64,000 nt of DNA from Cladopsammia gracilis (GCA_022457155.1 JAJGOT010000039.1:2091501-2155500); one strand, 5' to 3'; shown: positions 10,499 to 21,299, counted from the first letter of the stretch. The notes: a model not told the origin generated them from the sequence alone. Numbers and translations: made by a program.

Positions 10499-11386
10499 AT
10501 GACACAAGCTGGAGACTTCTATTCAACGTCCGTCGCTAACTGCGTCTTCAACGCTGTCTTGTCTTGCACCGCTATCATGTTGAACATTATAACAATACAC
10601 GCGTTAAGAAAAACCTCGTCGTTGCCAAAAGCTTTAAAAACATTGCTCCTGAGTCTCGCTGTTTCTGATCTTGGTGTTGGTTTATTGGTGCAACCATTGT
10701 ACATTGTGCTTCTTGTCATGGAGATGGAACAAAATACTAACAACAATACTTATAACAGCATATTCATCGCGTATCTCATCCCGGTGGTTTCATTTTCTTC
10801 TGCTTCGTTCCTAGTTATTGTCGCTCTAAGTGTAGATAGATTCTTGGCTATTCATCTTCATCTCAGATACCAGGAACTTGTGACTCACAAGAGAGTTGTC
10901 GCTGTAGTGATCTCAATATGGGTGTTCACTGTATTTCTTTCGCTGATTAACTTGGACTGGAATCCAGAGAAAGTTCGTGTCATTATTTTCACAATTTTTC
11001 AGGTTGTTTGTTATGTAACAACAGGATTGCTTTACTGCAAGATATATGCAGCCGTACGACGCCACACAAATCAAATGCAAGCTTTACAAGTACAACAAGT
11101 AGCACCAAATGGTGACATGGCAAATGCTGCGAGGGTGAGAAAGACTGCATTTGCTACATTCTACTTGTATCTGGTGTTTTTGGCTTGTTATTTGCCAATA
11201 TTTTGTATCAATGTTGCTATTAGAAACTGTGGTCTTAATACCTTACTGAAGCATTTACAGTTTTATGCTTTAACGCTGGTGTTTCTTAATTCAAGTCTCA
11301 ATCCTCTGATTTACTGTTGGAAGATGAGACACACACGCCACGCTGTTATGGACTTAATGAGAAACATCTTTCCTGGTCACCACTGA
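10499..11386 (+). CDS. Class A (rhodopsin-like) GPCR, array copy 1
   Basis: This intronless gene encodes 295 residues with seven hydrophobic segments, at about 11-36, 48-73, 86-118, 132-152, 159-185, 215-241 and 253-276. Class A landmarks are Asn29 in TM1, LAVSD with Asp57 in TM2, Asp113-Arg114-Phe115 (DRF instead of DRY), Trp141 in TM4, CYLP instead of CWxP in TM6, and NPLIY at 268-272. The usual TM3 cysteine is missing and the second extracellular loop is very short, as in melanocortin-type receptors. An NNT glycosylation site lies in extracellular loop 1. The ATG is conserved in every copy. The ligand cannot be told from sequence. It probably signals through a G protein at the plasma membrane. 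Confidence 0.93.
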   Translation: MTQAGDFYSTSVANCVFNAVLSCTAIMLNIITIHALRKTSSLPKALKTLLLSLAVSDLGVGLLVQPLYIVLLVMEMEQNTNNNTYNSIFIAYLIPVVSFSSASFLVIVALSVDRFLAIHLHLRYQELVTHKRVVAVVISIWVFTVFLSLINLDWNPEKVRVIIFTIFQVVCYVTTGLLYCKIYAAVRRHTNQMQALQVQQVAPNGDMANAARVRKTAFATFYLYLVFLACYLPIFCINVAIRNCGLNTLLKHLQFYALTLVFLNSSLNPLIYCWKMRHTRHAVMDLMRNIFPGHH

Positions 11387-12439
11387 AGAGAGATGCTGAA
11401 AATCAGGCTGCACTTTTTCTCTATTAGGTATTAGGTAGGTATTAGGTATTAGAAAGGTATTAGGACGACACGAAAGAATACACCAGGGGTGAGTTCAATA
11501 GAATCACTTTATTGAATTAATGCCTAAATTTCGCTTTATTAAGCGTTTGAAATCTACGTTATTTTTTTTCCCATACAAAGTCTTAAATTTTTAAAACGGC
11601 TAGTTCTAAAATAGGGAACGGGGAATCGGGGAACGGGGAACGGGGAATCTCTAAAATGGGGAATCTCTAAAATGGGGAATCTCTAAAATAGGGAATCTAT
11701 AAAATAGGGTCTAGTTTCACTTTTATCGCCAGTAAGTCTCCCTCACATCTTCATTTGAACATTAACATTCTTTCTTACACTCATTGACTTTTTTTGGAAC
11801 ATTATAAGGAGTTTCGCTACATCTATGGTCAAATCTTTCTGTGTGTAGTTTAAAATCAGTTTTGTAACGGTCAGTTAATTAGATTTGAGTCATGTCATCA
11901 ACGACCACACCTATAATGCATCCATCTTCCTGACATTTTCCGGTGTTTGCCTACGAGAGGTAAGGCGGTATGAACCACAGAAACTCTCAAAGGCTGAAAC
12001 TCTTAAATTGAACCAAGACGTAAAAAAAGCCAGTGATTATTCGTACTACTCACAAGTTCACCTATTTTATTCGTAATCGTTGAAGCATGCCTTAACACGT
12101 TATCAAACACAGCCAACGAGTATACAAGCTTCTAATCAAATGAACCATGCACAATTTTATTTTTTCTTACTCCTAACATGAAAACTGGAGATCACAAAAA
12201 ACTAAACATGACTGCGAACAGTTTCCCCTTTCTTCCTAAGAAACCTAGGGAGAGCGGAAAGGTATTAATTATGCAAACCAAGGTCAGCGCTTCCGCGCGA
12301 CACATCTATTTGCCATTTTCTTGCGCCATAGAAAAACTTGAAGAACAAAACATCAAAGTACCCATGTGAAAAGGACTTGCTGGACTTTAATAAAAGGGTA
12401 TTTTGAACGCCATGGTCAAAACATGGCTAACATGAACGC

Positions 12440-12477
12440 TACTATGGCTACTATGGCTACTATGGCTACTATGAACG
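12440..12477. repeat. 9-bp tandem repeat (ATGGCTACT)n
   Basis: About four copies of ATGGCTACT in a row. Short ORFs across it on both strands look like by-products of the repeat. Confidence 0.8.
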
Positions 12478-14147
12478 CTAGAAACATATGCCAGATAAGT
12501 GAGAAAATCACCACACGTATTAAAATCACTACCGCTTGGGCTGCCTGTGGTACCGTGTGAAAAATTCGTCTTCCTAGGATAACAAATTCCTTCGTGCGAC
12601 CGCGCCGAAAGTGAGCACGAACGACGAATGTGAGCACTTCTTTTTTAAGTACACCAGAAACTAGTGAAGTTTTGTGGAAGAAAAAAAATACAGTCAAACC
12701 TGTATTGTCGATGTCCCAAAATTTTGTTCCCATGTTTACTGTAAAAACTGCCTCTTTTAAGCGAACACCTCAATTAAGCGGACATCGAATAAATGGTAAT
12801 TTGTCAATGTCAAAAACCTGTACTAACCGAACTCTTGCCACTGAAAATGAAACCCGAGTTTCCTTTGTTCAATTTGACATGTGTTATCCTTATTAGAGTG
12901 AAAAGCAAGAAAAAAGACGTTTTGCGGCGGCTCATTGTAGCAATTCAGAATCAATGCGAAAAATGATAGCACGATTCAGTTGGAAGGGGGACAGAGATGT
13001 TATCATGTTATCACAGCATCTCATCAAGGAACCTGCATATCTCAGTGTATTGAGCGAACGCCCTATTCGGACTGCAGAGCACAGAGGAACGAAGGAGAAA
13101 TACCGTCATACAGACTATGTAGTGACAAAAAGCATTTAAATTAATGACTGATAATTGCGGAGATAAAAAAAAATACTAAAAACTAATTGCGGAGATAACG
13201 CATTTATCCCACCCAAAAACGATATGTCTTGAGTTGCAGAAAAAAGAAAAAAATATATAGCATTACTTAAAAAAAGTTGGCATAAGTAACGACGATTTAC
13301 ACGCTGCGCTTTTTCGTTCCGAGGGGGTTTGCGGCCGTTAAGAGGCAGTACGCAGCTCTTACAAGGTCTTCTCTGATTTGCTTAGAAAACAATAGAACAA
13401 ACAACACAACAATAGCTAACAATAGACCCTAGACCTAAAAACAATAGAGCTGCATGATATACAGGTCCAATGAAATTAGAGGTTGTAAAGAGCTGCGTGG
13501 TATCTGGCCGTTAACAGTGGACAGATTAATTTTTTCCACTCCCTTTTCAATGCAAGTCGATGTTACATAGAGGTAAGCAAACGGGAAATTCCTTGTAATA
13601 TTGTAATTTTATGTACCGATTAACTTTCGGGTGTACAAGGGGGGGGGGGGGATGCCACCCCGCCATAAGGTTTTTCTTGAATTTTTGCAAGATTCCCAAT
13701 TTTTCCAAGATGAGTTAATTTTTTTGGTGATTTTTTCTTTTTAATAGTTGGTATTTTAGTTTTTGGATTATTATAAATTCTCAACTTAAAGATATCGCGG
13801 GTGACGACGGAGCGCCGCCTTTCTAATCTCGTACAGCCAACTAAAATCAAGATTGGAGGGAATACTCTTCTCGCAGTTCTCGTCCTACACGGTTTGGACC
13901 AACCGCGGGCATGACGCCGGCACGAGAAAACGCAAAGCGGTCACGTTCGCGAACTTACGCGATCTTGCAGATAAATTGAGCTTTTCTCTTCGGGTGTTAA
14001 AAAATGTAACGAGAAGTTGTTAATTTTTCTTTCAAACTTACGAAAAGCAAAGTGATTTTTTTTGGAGTTTTCGTGTGACGGTTTCGCAATCGAGACCGGA
14101 TATTTACACTTATGAACCAGACACTATAAGTGTCGCAGCATGATTTA

Positions 14148-14516
14148 AGGGTGGCGAATGGTAAATCCGAGACTCGCCGAGACGCCGAGACCCTTGTTTC
14201 AAAATCCGAGACCGCGACCGCAGCTACGTTATAAAATCCGAGCCCGAGACCCAATGCGGGAAAAAACCGAGCCCGAGACTTAGTGCCAAAAATATCCGAT
14301 TCACCTATCAAACAACAAACAAGGATGAAGAATGAGAATGCTTAACAAAAGTATCCGAGACTCCGAGACCTTGAGGAAAAAAATCGGAGACTCCGAGACA
14401 GAAAAAGCACCAGCCAAACGAGACTTTGAGACTTAAAACAAAAACTGCCGAGATTTCGAGACCGGACCAAAATTTTCCGAGACCCACGATTTTGAAGGTA
14501 CCATTCGCCACCCCTT
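14148..14516. mobile_element. Small inverted-repeat element filled with CCGAGAC words
   Basis: The ends are AGGGTGGCGAATGGTA and its inverse (with one extra G). The flanking duplication is GATTTA at 14142-14147 and 14517-14522. The interior is a loose tandem of CCGAGAC and GAGACC words. No coding capacity is seen. It lies inside the larger 11598-15239 element. Confidence 0.8.
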
Positions 14517-14549
14517 GATTTATCACACAATATGAAACAAAACACGGTG

Positions 14550-14798
14550 AGGGACGGACAATTTAATTTTTGTGGGGGAGGGGGGTGAGCAATTACCCAA
14601 AAAAAAAATTCCTGCAGAAGAAATTTAAGAGAAAAAATTAGTGCACAAGAAAGCACGTGAAAAAAAAAAAATTCAAGCATTTTGGTAAAAAAAATTCTTG
14701 CAAATAGTGATGATGAAAAAAAAAAATCACACCCAGAAGAAATTGCCCCAACCCCCCCCCTCCTCCCCTCCCTCCCCTACCGACAAAAATTAAATGGT
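14550..14798. mobile_element. Decayed MITE related to 57051-57310
   Basis: It starts GGGACGGACAATTTAATTTT and ends AAAAATTAAATGGTC, with the same internal order of A-rich words (CTGCAGAAGAAATTTAAGAG and others) as the complete element at 57051-57310. Long G, A and C runs interrupt it. The right terminus is replaced by (ATC)n followed by the CTTTATTTATACACGA 3' tail of another repeat. Confidence 0.7.
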
Positions 14799-15005
14799 CA
14801 TCATCATCATCAATCTTTATTTATACACGAAATCGTATCATAATTACATGGTCTTCCTAGGATGTCGTGTGAATTTACACTAGAGTACATCCCTAAATGA
14901 ACGTCATAACGCATCGCCTGATTTCTAGTTTGTAGCCATCTTGAATTTCAGTTTTATCGCGAGCGGACAGCTTTACTTACGGCCCTCGTAACAGCTGCTA
15001 TCAAG

Positions 15006-15230
15006 ATTCCCTATTTTAGAGATTCCCTATTTTAGAGATTCCCCATTTTAGAGATTCCCCATTTTAGAGATTCCCCATTTTAGAGATTCCCTATTTTAGA
15101 GATTCCCCATTTTAGAGATTCCCCATTTTAGAGATTCCCCATTTTAGAAATTCCCTATTTTAGAGATTCCCCATTTTAGAGATTCCCCGTTCCCCGTTCC
15201 CCGTTCCCCGATTCCCCGTTCCCTATTTTA
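15006..15230. repeat. 16-bp minisatellite, right end of the 3.64-kb element
   Basis: About eleven copies of GATTCC(C/T)(C/T)ATTTTAGA are followed by CCGTTCC repeats. The inverse array at the left end (about 11612-11706) is shorter. Confidence 0.9.
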
Positions 15231-15249
15231 GAACTAGCCTTTTTAAAAC

Positions 15250-15991
15250 GGTCGCCATGTAACCCAATACCGCTTTCATCCAAGGGTCACGTCCCGTCTC
15301 ACACACCGCAAAAAAAATTAAAAAAAAATGATAAATGTGCCATAAATTTCCCCGCCGTTTGTCTCGCTGTATGACAAGATCAGATTTCATTTTCGTGCAT
15401 GTGTCATATGCTAATTTGTAAAAAAATTTCGAACTCGAAGAAATGTTTTGAAAAATAAAGTTTATCGACTTATCAACCATATAAGGCCATACCCATAAAA
15501 TGTTTCGTTTCCCATCGCCCGACCGACCCATTTTTTTTGGAAAAGTAAAAAAAGAAGGAATTCAGATACAATATCTGACAAGAAAAATTTTAGTTTTTAA
15601 ACATGTGATCAAGGACATCAAGACTTTATTTTTATAAATAGAAATCTTTTACATGTAATGTATTATCCTCCATTGTAGATTAGGAATAAATTTGGATTTG
15701 GAAAACATTGGCAATCGAAAACACACGTGTAACCAAGTGTAACCAGGCCTTCTTACTAAGCATCGAGGCTTTTTTTTGGACTCAGGCTCCCTCGGTTAAT
15801 TTTTATTTGCCCGACCGACCGACCCACTTCCACGAGAGGGAAGGCAATGGGAAACGAAACATTTTATGGGGATGGTCTAAGGAGCATTTAGCAATCGAAT
15901 TTTGATTCGAACATTTCAAAAATGAATTCATTATTTGAAACGACCAACGGTTCAATTTTTAAATATACAGCCATGTTCCGTCACGCATGAC
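15250..15991. other. Non-unit spacer, no gene seen
   Basis: This is AT-rich sequence between the 3.64-kb element and the start of unit 2. It contains a short inverted repeat, CGAAACATTTTATGGG at about 15855-15875 and its inverse near 15493-15512, next to (CGAC)n-like words. No coding region is supported. Confidence 0.5.
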
Positions 15992-17184
15992 CAGTAATAC
16001 ATCCGTCTATAAGCTCATTTGTGGTTATTCATTAGCAAATTGGGACGATATTTGGCATATAGACAGAGTAGATGTTGCCTGATTACAAGGTTGTGCGCAG
16101 TAGGCTAAGTTGGGTCGATCATATTAAGGTGTTGTGCAAAGTCATTATCCTTTGATGCAGTGGCGTCTGTAATTAGCGAAATATCAACTATAAACTACCT
16201 CTCGATGGTTTTCTTAACACTTCATAGCAACTGTTAGTCAGATGATCATGTCAGTGTTTAAAAACACGGTTGTTTATATATGTTGACTGGGTGCAGCAAT
16301 TCATCAAAGATATGAAGAACTCATTCTTTTTTTATGTATCTCTGAACGTTTTACAGTTAAGTAATTCTAACCGTCAATCTTTTTTATTCTATGCTTTTGT
16401 CATCACTTATTCATTTTCAACGTCTTCTCAGCTGCAAACAGCTCAACTGAGCAAGAAGTAAACTCTTATTGCGTCAGTGATTTTAGTGATTTTATCTCTT
16501 TCTTACTGGAGGCTGACCTATCGTCACGGCTCGACCATTTGTCTATCTAATGTGTGTTTGTACATTAAGCGTATAAAATTGACATCGTTAAGTAGCTTTA
16601 TTTAACTATCGACAAGCAGTAATACCGAGAGTGAATTTATTTTTTTTTATTTAAGGGTATAGATGATAGCAGGCAAGCTATAATTTTCAGAGCAACGACA
16701 ACAGGCTTGATTTTAAAATACATGTTTCGACAATCCTTTGTCATCTTCAGTTTGAAATTTTAAGTTACAAAGTTGAATTTATAATAATTAATTGAAAATG
16801 CTAATGAGAGAGAGACAGAGAAAACACCTTAAACAAAATAAATGAAAGAATACGCGACAATGCGTGAATATAAAGAAGTTCTAAATTAACATGATACAAC
16901 TGTTGGTTCAAAGAAGGTTGTTTGTGGAAGCATGATCTAAGATGTTGAAACAAACGCTTTTTATTAACTGACACAACCGCCTTCATGCCATTATCACGAT
17001 CTTTCTTGCTTAGGAAAAATGAATGGAGGAATATAATTAAAATTTTATTACTTCCGCCAAATAAAGGCTCTTTTTTGGCAAAATGGGAGGATTTTTGGTG
17101 ATTAAAAAGAACCTGTATGCTTGGGTGCATGTTATTTTATATATATATGTTTATGGAGGAAAGAAACAAATGAACTACGCTTTC

Positions 17185-17227
17185 ATCCCGACAAGCCTGT
17201 TTCGTGGTTGCCCACTCATCAGGGGAT
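17185..17227 (-). ncRNA. Type I hammerhead ribozyme, left arm
   Basis: Read on the minus strand: stem I AUCCC, core CUGAUGA, stem II GUGG-GCAA-CCAC, core GAA, stem III ACA-GGCU-UGU, cleavage-site C, then GGGAU closing stem I. All conserved core bases are present and all three stems pair. It is identical in these parts to the right-arm copy. Confidence 0.85.
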
Positions 17228-17288
17228 TCAATAAGAATATTCTTTACCATCGCTTCTCATATACAATATAATTTACATAATAACAATA

Positions 17289-17836
17289 GTGTTTTCACAT
17301 GACGTCATAAAAATTAAATAATCTAAAGTACACATCCTACAAAGCTGTTTCTAACATGGTATGTGGATATCAGTGTTATAATCTTTCACAAAAAGTTACA
17401 GGTTTCAACGATGTTTCGTCTTCGATTTATAAAGGTTGTAAATGTGTCACGCAATTCGTCACGCTATTTCAGATAAGCCGTGAAAATAAACAAAATTGAA
17501 CTAGTTGAAAGTTATTAATGAATTATAGATGCTTATAAGCCGATTTCATGCCTCTTATAGTGAATACAATATTTTGTGATGAGATTTTTGTTGTCATTAA
17601 GACTTTAAAGTCTTTAAATTTTTGGCCGCGATGTTAGGGACACCAAGATGGCCGCTCCATACATTTCTTACTAAAAATGTCTATACTCATTCGCCTATAA
17701 CTCTATTGAATGAAATGCTCTTGCGCTTCAAAATTTGGCCCAGATGTGTAGTTTTAAACTCTCTACAATTCCATAAACATTTTAGAATCGAAAACTGCTT
17801 CTGAATTTTGATATGACGTCAGTGAAAACAGTCTAT
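17289..17836. mobile_element. MITE nested in the hammerhead element
   Basis: Ends TGTTTTCACATGACGTCATA and the inverse with one base missing. It splits the left arm of the hammerhead element exactly where the right arm is continuous. The flanks fit a TA target duplication. No coding capacity. Confidence 0.8.
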
Positions 17837-18275
17837 AACAAATCTATGCGGCGCGAAGTTTAACAGTTCAGCTGTTGCGTAGAAGGGCTTTGTTTCTATG
17901 GCGGCAAAAAGACACGAGTTCATTAAGTGTGTTAAGTGTAGAAAGTTTCGGTCGGCAAATGATTAGAAATTTTTCCTTTAGGCAGAGGTTGCATCGAACA
18001 CTATATTTCATGGCGCATCCTGTCTTCGCATTCACCGTACAACAGCTCAAGCAAAAGATGCAACCTCTGCCTAAAGGAAAAATTTCTAATCATTTGCCGA
18101 CCGAAACTTTCTACACTTAACAAACGTAATGAACTCGTGTCTTCTTGCCGCCATAGAAACAAAGCCCTTCTACGCAACAGCTGAACTGTTAAACTTCGCG
18201 CCGCATAGATTTGTTATTGTTATTATGTAAATTATTTTGTATATAAGAAGCGATGGTAAAGAATATTCTTATTGA

Positions 18276-18318
18276 ATCCCCTGATGAGTGGGCAACCACG
18301 AAACAGGCTTGTCGGGAT
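18276..18318 (+). ncRNA. Type I hammerhead ribozyme, right arm
   Basis: Stem I AUCCC (18276-18280) pairs with GGGAU (18314-18318). CUGAUGA is at 18281-18287, stem II with a GCAA loop at 18288-18299, GAA at 18300-18302, a minimal stem III with a GGCU loop at 18303-18312, and the cleavage-site C at 18313. Self-cleavage is predicted after 18313. The very short stem III is typical of the retroelement-type minimal hammerheads, which often act as dimers. Confidence 0.88.
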
Positions 18319-18753
18319 GAAAGCGTAGTTTATTTGTTTCGTTCCTCCATAAACATATACTTCGCTCTACATTAATGTATTGAGCACTGTTTTACGAATA
18401 TCCAGTTCTACACGTTATATATATATATCGCTGAAATTTTCACAGTTTAGTAATTATAACCCACCTTTTTTAATTGTGCAGTTTAAACATTGCTTATGCA
18501 TTTCCAAAGCGTTGACCCCAGCTGCAAACTGATTATTAGTCACATCAATTCAATTCAGCACGAAGTAAACTCACATTGCGTCCGGTGTTTTTTAATAACC
18601 AGTTTTTCTGCCTTTCTAACTGGACGATCTTTAATGCTTATATACAGCCTGGTTTATCATTTTTATTAAAGAAAATTTATATTTAAATAACAAAAGATTA
18701 TTTGTTGGGCTGACACATCTACCAGTATATTTAACAAAGACGCGAAATATATA

Positions 18754-18913
18754 CCTAATTCAATAAAGGTTGCTTTGGCAATTGGTCAATGGTAATTGGG
18801 CGTTGGCATTTGGGCAAACGGAACACAATGCAATGATTTGCTTGAGTGACCGCCAAACAATAGCTTCCCAATGCCCAATTACCAATGACCAAAGCAACCT
18901 TTAATGAATTAGG
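18754..18913. mobile_element. 160-bp hairpin MITE
   Basis: Ends CCTAATTC and GAATTAGG with about 45 bases of inverted matching. Other units read AAATATATACG at this place, so the target duplication is TA or TATATA. Confidence 0.85.
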
Positions 18914-19231
18914 TATATACGTTTCTATTTTCTGTTTAAGGTACAGCTGTGTTGAGTTCAAACCGCACAAATACTATATTCTACATCTTCCAACGACGAA
19001 TCGAATCAAGCAAACATCTGTAATCCTGAGGGAAAACGGTAGACATCAAATTATTTCACGAGTCCAAGTAACTGAACGAAGTATGAGAGGAACATGTTCT
19101 GAACATCTGCAGGATTTTTAAATAATTTGGAGGGGAAAAAAAGCAAAGAAGTAACATTTTGTCAATCTCACTGGGACAAAACCCGCGTTTCCATTATCAC
19201 TTGCAGAGGAGGTCTTTACAGGTTCTATACC

Positions 19232-20119
19232 ATGACACAAGCTGGAGACTTCTATTCAACGTCCGTCGCTAACTGCGTCTTCAACGCTGTCTTGTCTTGC
19301 ACCGCTATCATGTTGAACATTATAACAATACACGCGCTAAGAAAAACCTCGTCGTTGCCAAAAGCTTTAAAAACATTGCTCCTGAGTCTGGCTGTTTCTG
19401 ATCTTGGTGTTGGTTTGTTGGTGCAACCATTGTACATTGTGCTTCTTGTCATGGAGATGGAACAAAATACTAACAACAATACTTATAACAGCATATTCAT
19501 CGCGTATCTCATTCCGGTGGTTTCATTTTCTTCTGCTTCGTTCCTAGTTGTTGTCGCTCTAACTGTAGATAGATTCTTGGCTATTCATCTTCATCTCAGA
19601 TATCAGGAACTTGTGACTCACAAGCGTGTTGTTGCTGTAGTGATCTCAATATGGGTGTTCACTGTATTTCTTTCGCTGATAAACTTGAACTGGAATCCAG
19701 AGAAAGTTCGTGTCATTATTTTCACAATTTTTCAGGTTGTTTGTTATGTAACAACAGGATTGCTTTACTGCAAGATATATGCAGCCGTACGACGCCATAC
19801 AAATCAAATCCAAGCTTTGCACGTACAACAAGTAGCACCAAATGGTGAAATGGCAAATGCTGCGAGGGTGAGAAAGACTGCAATTGCTACATTCTACTTG
19901 TATTTGGTGTTTTTGGCTTGTTATTTGCCAATATTTTGTATCAATGTTGCTATTAGAAACTGTGGTCTTAATACCTTACTGAAGCATTTACAGTTTTACG
20001 CTTTAACGCTAGTGTTCCTTAATTCAAGTCTCAATCCTCTGATTTACTGTTGGAAGATGAGACACACTCGCCACGCTGTTATGGACATACTGAGAAACAT
20101 CTTTCCTGGTCACCACTGA
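19232..20119 (+). CDS. Class A GPCR, array copy 2
   Basis: Intact 295-residue receptor, almost identical to copy 1. Differences include Val for Ile in TM3 (LVVVALTVDRFLA), Asn for Asp in the second extracellular loop (NLNWNPEK) and His for Gln in the third intracellular loop (LHVQQ). Key features are kept: LAVSD, DRF, CYLP, NPLIY, absent TM3 cysteine. The frame is open upstream to 19127, but the ATG at 19232 is the one shared by all copies and is preferred. It ends GHH like copies 1 and 5. Confidence 0.92.
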   Translation: MTQAGDFYSTSVANCVFNAVLSCTAIMLNIITIHALRKTSSLPKALKTLLLSLAVSDLGVGLLVQPLYIVLLVMEMEQNTNNNTYNSIFIAYLIPVVSFSSASFLVVVALTVDRFLAIHLHLRYQELVTHKRVVAVVISIWVFTVFLSLINLNWNPEKVRVIIFTIFQVVCYVTTGLLYCKIYAAVRRHTNQIQALHVQQVAPNGEMANAARVRKTAIATFYLYLVFLACYLPIFCINVAIRNCGLNTLLKHLQFYALTLVFLNSSLNPLIYCWKMRHTRHAVMDILRNIFPGHH

Positions 20120-20295
20120 AGAGAGATGCTGAAAATCAGGCTGCACTTTTTCTCTATTAGGTATTAGGTAGGTATTAGGTATTAGAAAGGTATTAGGACC
20201 ACCTTTTTCCGAAATAGCGAGGCAATAATCATGTTTGCTTTCCAACAGAGCTGAGAAATAATGTTCTGTCGTGACAGTTTGAAAATCATTAACAC

Positions 20296-20560
20296 AAAAT
20301 CAAATCAAATCAATTTATTTAAGTGTCAAAGTATTTAGTACGCGAGTACTAATTGTGGACACTTCCCAGATCTAATTGGAATTTGGAAGTGTTGGTTTTT
20401 GAGGAGAGGGGAAAACCGTAGTACCCGGAGAAAAACCTCTCGGAGCAAGGAGAGAACCAACAACAAACTCAACCCACATATGACGCCGGGCCGGGAATCG
20501 AACCCGGGCCACATTGGTGGGAGGCGAGTGCTCTCACCACTGCGCCACCCCTGCTCCCCT
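20296..20560 (-). mobile_element. tRNA-derived SINE, unit 2
   Basis: On the minus strand it begins GGAGCAGGGGTGGCGCAGTG with an RNA polymerase III A box (TGGCGCAGTGG, 20537-20547) and a B box (GGTTCGATTCC, 20494-20504). It ends in a (GATTT)n tail. Units 5 and 6 have the empty site (AACACACTCTGCTAAAG). ORFs across it are chance. Confidence 0.88.
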
Positions 20561-20796
20561 AAAGACACTTTCATTTCACTTCGTGAACGTTATTTTAACT
20601 GGATCAAAATTTACACAACCATCTCTTTTATTTGGTTTTGTGCACTAGCTGTTATTTACAGAGTACTTTCAGATCAACCATTTTCTCGAAATTTGTTTTT
20701 TGTGGGGTATAATTATTCAAGTCTCCTTTGTTAGAATGGCACAATGGAATTCAGGGTGCATATAGGAACGCCAGGAGGTAGCAGTGTGCGTTCCTA

Positions 20797-20944
20797 TATG
20801 TTGTGGTGCAATTTTGTCCATGGTACAAATTTTCTTTTCCTTTGTTTTGGAGTATGGGAATGTATGATAATGTATGATAATGAGTTTTAAACAAAGGCAA
20901 ATATAATTTGCACCAAGGACAAAATTGCACCACAACATATACAA
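20797..20944. repeat. Unit-internal inverted repeat (old MITE)
   Basis: Arms read TATGTTGTGGTGCAATTTTG and the inverse, with a TATGATAATG duplication in the loop. The same structure occurs at 34832-34978, 40636-40782 and 48456-48596, so it predates the array. Confidence 0.75.
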
Positions 20945-21299
20945 ATGTGTACCGTTATGCAAATTGCCACGTAGTTGAAGCATAGCAGGTGCAGTTCTTG
21001 CTGAAAACAAAAGAAATTGAAAAAATCAGGCTTACATCAAGCACCACCCAAACCTGCACTTTAAAGAGTATTATATGTAATTATTATATTTAGACTAAGT
21101 TTATGTTTAAGTGAGGAAACCTGACTCATTATAAGCCTCGTGGTTTCTTTCAGGTCTCCTCGCCATTCACTTTTTTCTCTAATCCTTTATTATTTCCATT
21201 TTGCGCTGTAAAATGTTATATATATGGCAAATAAAGAATGAAATGAAAAAAAAATGAAATTATGGTATTTTTCGAAGTGGCCTATGAAATGCCTTCGTT

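Larger units (their letters stand above)
3526..11464 (+). repeat. Tandem array unit 1 (GPCR unit)
   Basis: This unit can be followed through all later units: a ~800-base leader with a (TTTA)n tract, a long non-coding stretch, paired palindromes, and the GPCR at 10499. It is interrupted by a MITE plus Harbinger insertion (4327-7933) and ends abruptly at about 11464, where unit homology is replaced by unrelated sequence until 15992. The 2.56-kb stretch 7934-10498 has no gene; it holds the double palindrome (8625-8719), a 330-bp palindrome (9272-9601) and the receptor 5' flank. Just after the receptor stop is a short GGTATTA tandem tract. Confidence 0.85.
11598..15239. mobile_element. 3.64-kb DNA element with minisatellite inverted ends
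   Basis: Both ends read GGCTAGTTCTAAAATAGGGA when viewed inwards and continue into inverted arrays of GGGAACGG and a 16-base GATTCCCCATTTTAGA word. The flanks are an exact 10-bp duplication, TTTTTAAAAC (11588-11597 and 15240-15249). I find no convincing transposase inside, so it is probably non-autonomous or decayed. A 10-bp duplication would fit a Mutator-like element, but that is only suggestive. Inside are a 9-base ATGGCTACT repeat (about 12440-12475), short Lys-rich ORFs that look random, and two further hairpin elements at 14148-14516 and 14550-14798. Confidence 0.8.
17144..18358. mobile_element. Inverted-repeat element with outward hammerhead ribozymes
   Basis: The left arm (17144-17288 plus 17837-17995) is the inverse of the right arm (18057-18358), about 300 bases each, around a 61-base loop. 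Its left arm is interrupted by a MITE. Each arm holds a canonical hammerhead motif near its outer end. Hammerheads are known in the terminal repeats of Penelope-like retroelements, which often have inverted arrangements, so this may be a Penelope-derived non-autonomous unit. Other units have the empty site at the matching ATATATATC tract. Confidence 0.75.

Noticed and set aside
10519..10746. Minus-strand ORF of 75 residues opposite each receptor
   Set aside because: Same position opposite all copies simply because the receptors are conserved; the shadow peptide has no motifs.
11424..11464. Telomere-like (TTAGG)n tract after the receptor
   Set aside because: The repeat is GGTATTA with irregular spacing, only a few copies, and is found after most receptor copies.
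15006..15230. CRISPR-like regular repeats
   Set aside because: The 16-base units are adjacent without spacers, and the sequence is eukaryotic.
20494..20547. Possible tRNA gene
   Set aside because: A and B boxes are present, but there is no complete cloverleaf or acceptor stem; copies at one insertion point with a (GATTT)n tail make it a SINE.
20335..20574. 79-residue ORF (MKVSLGEQGWRSGE...), also at 34370 and 40174
   Set aside because: It lies across the tRNA-derived SINE; the start follows the A box and the frame is not a protein family.
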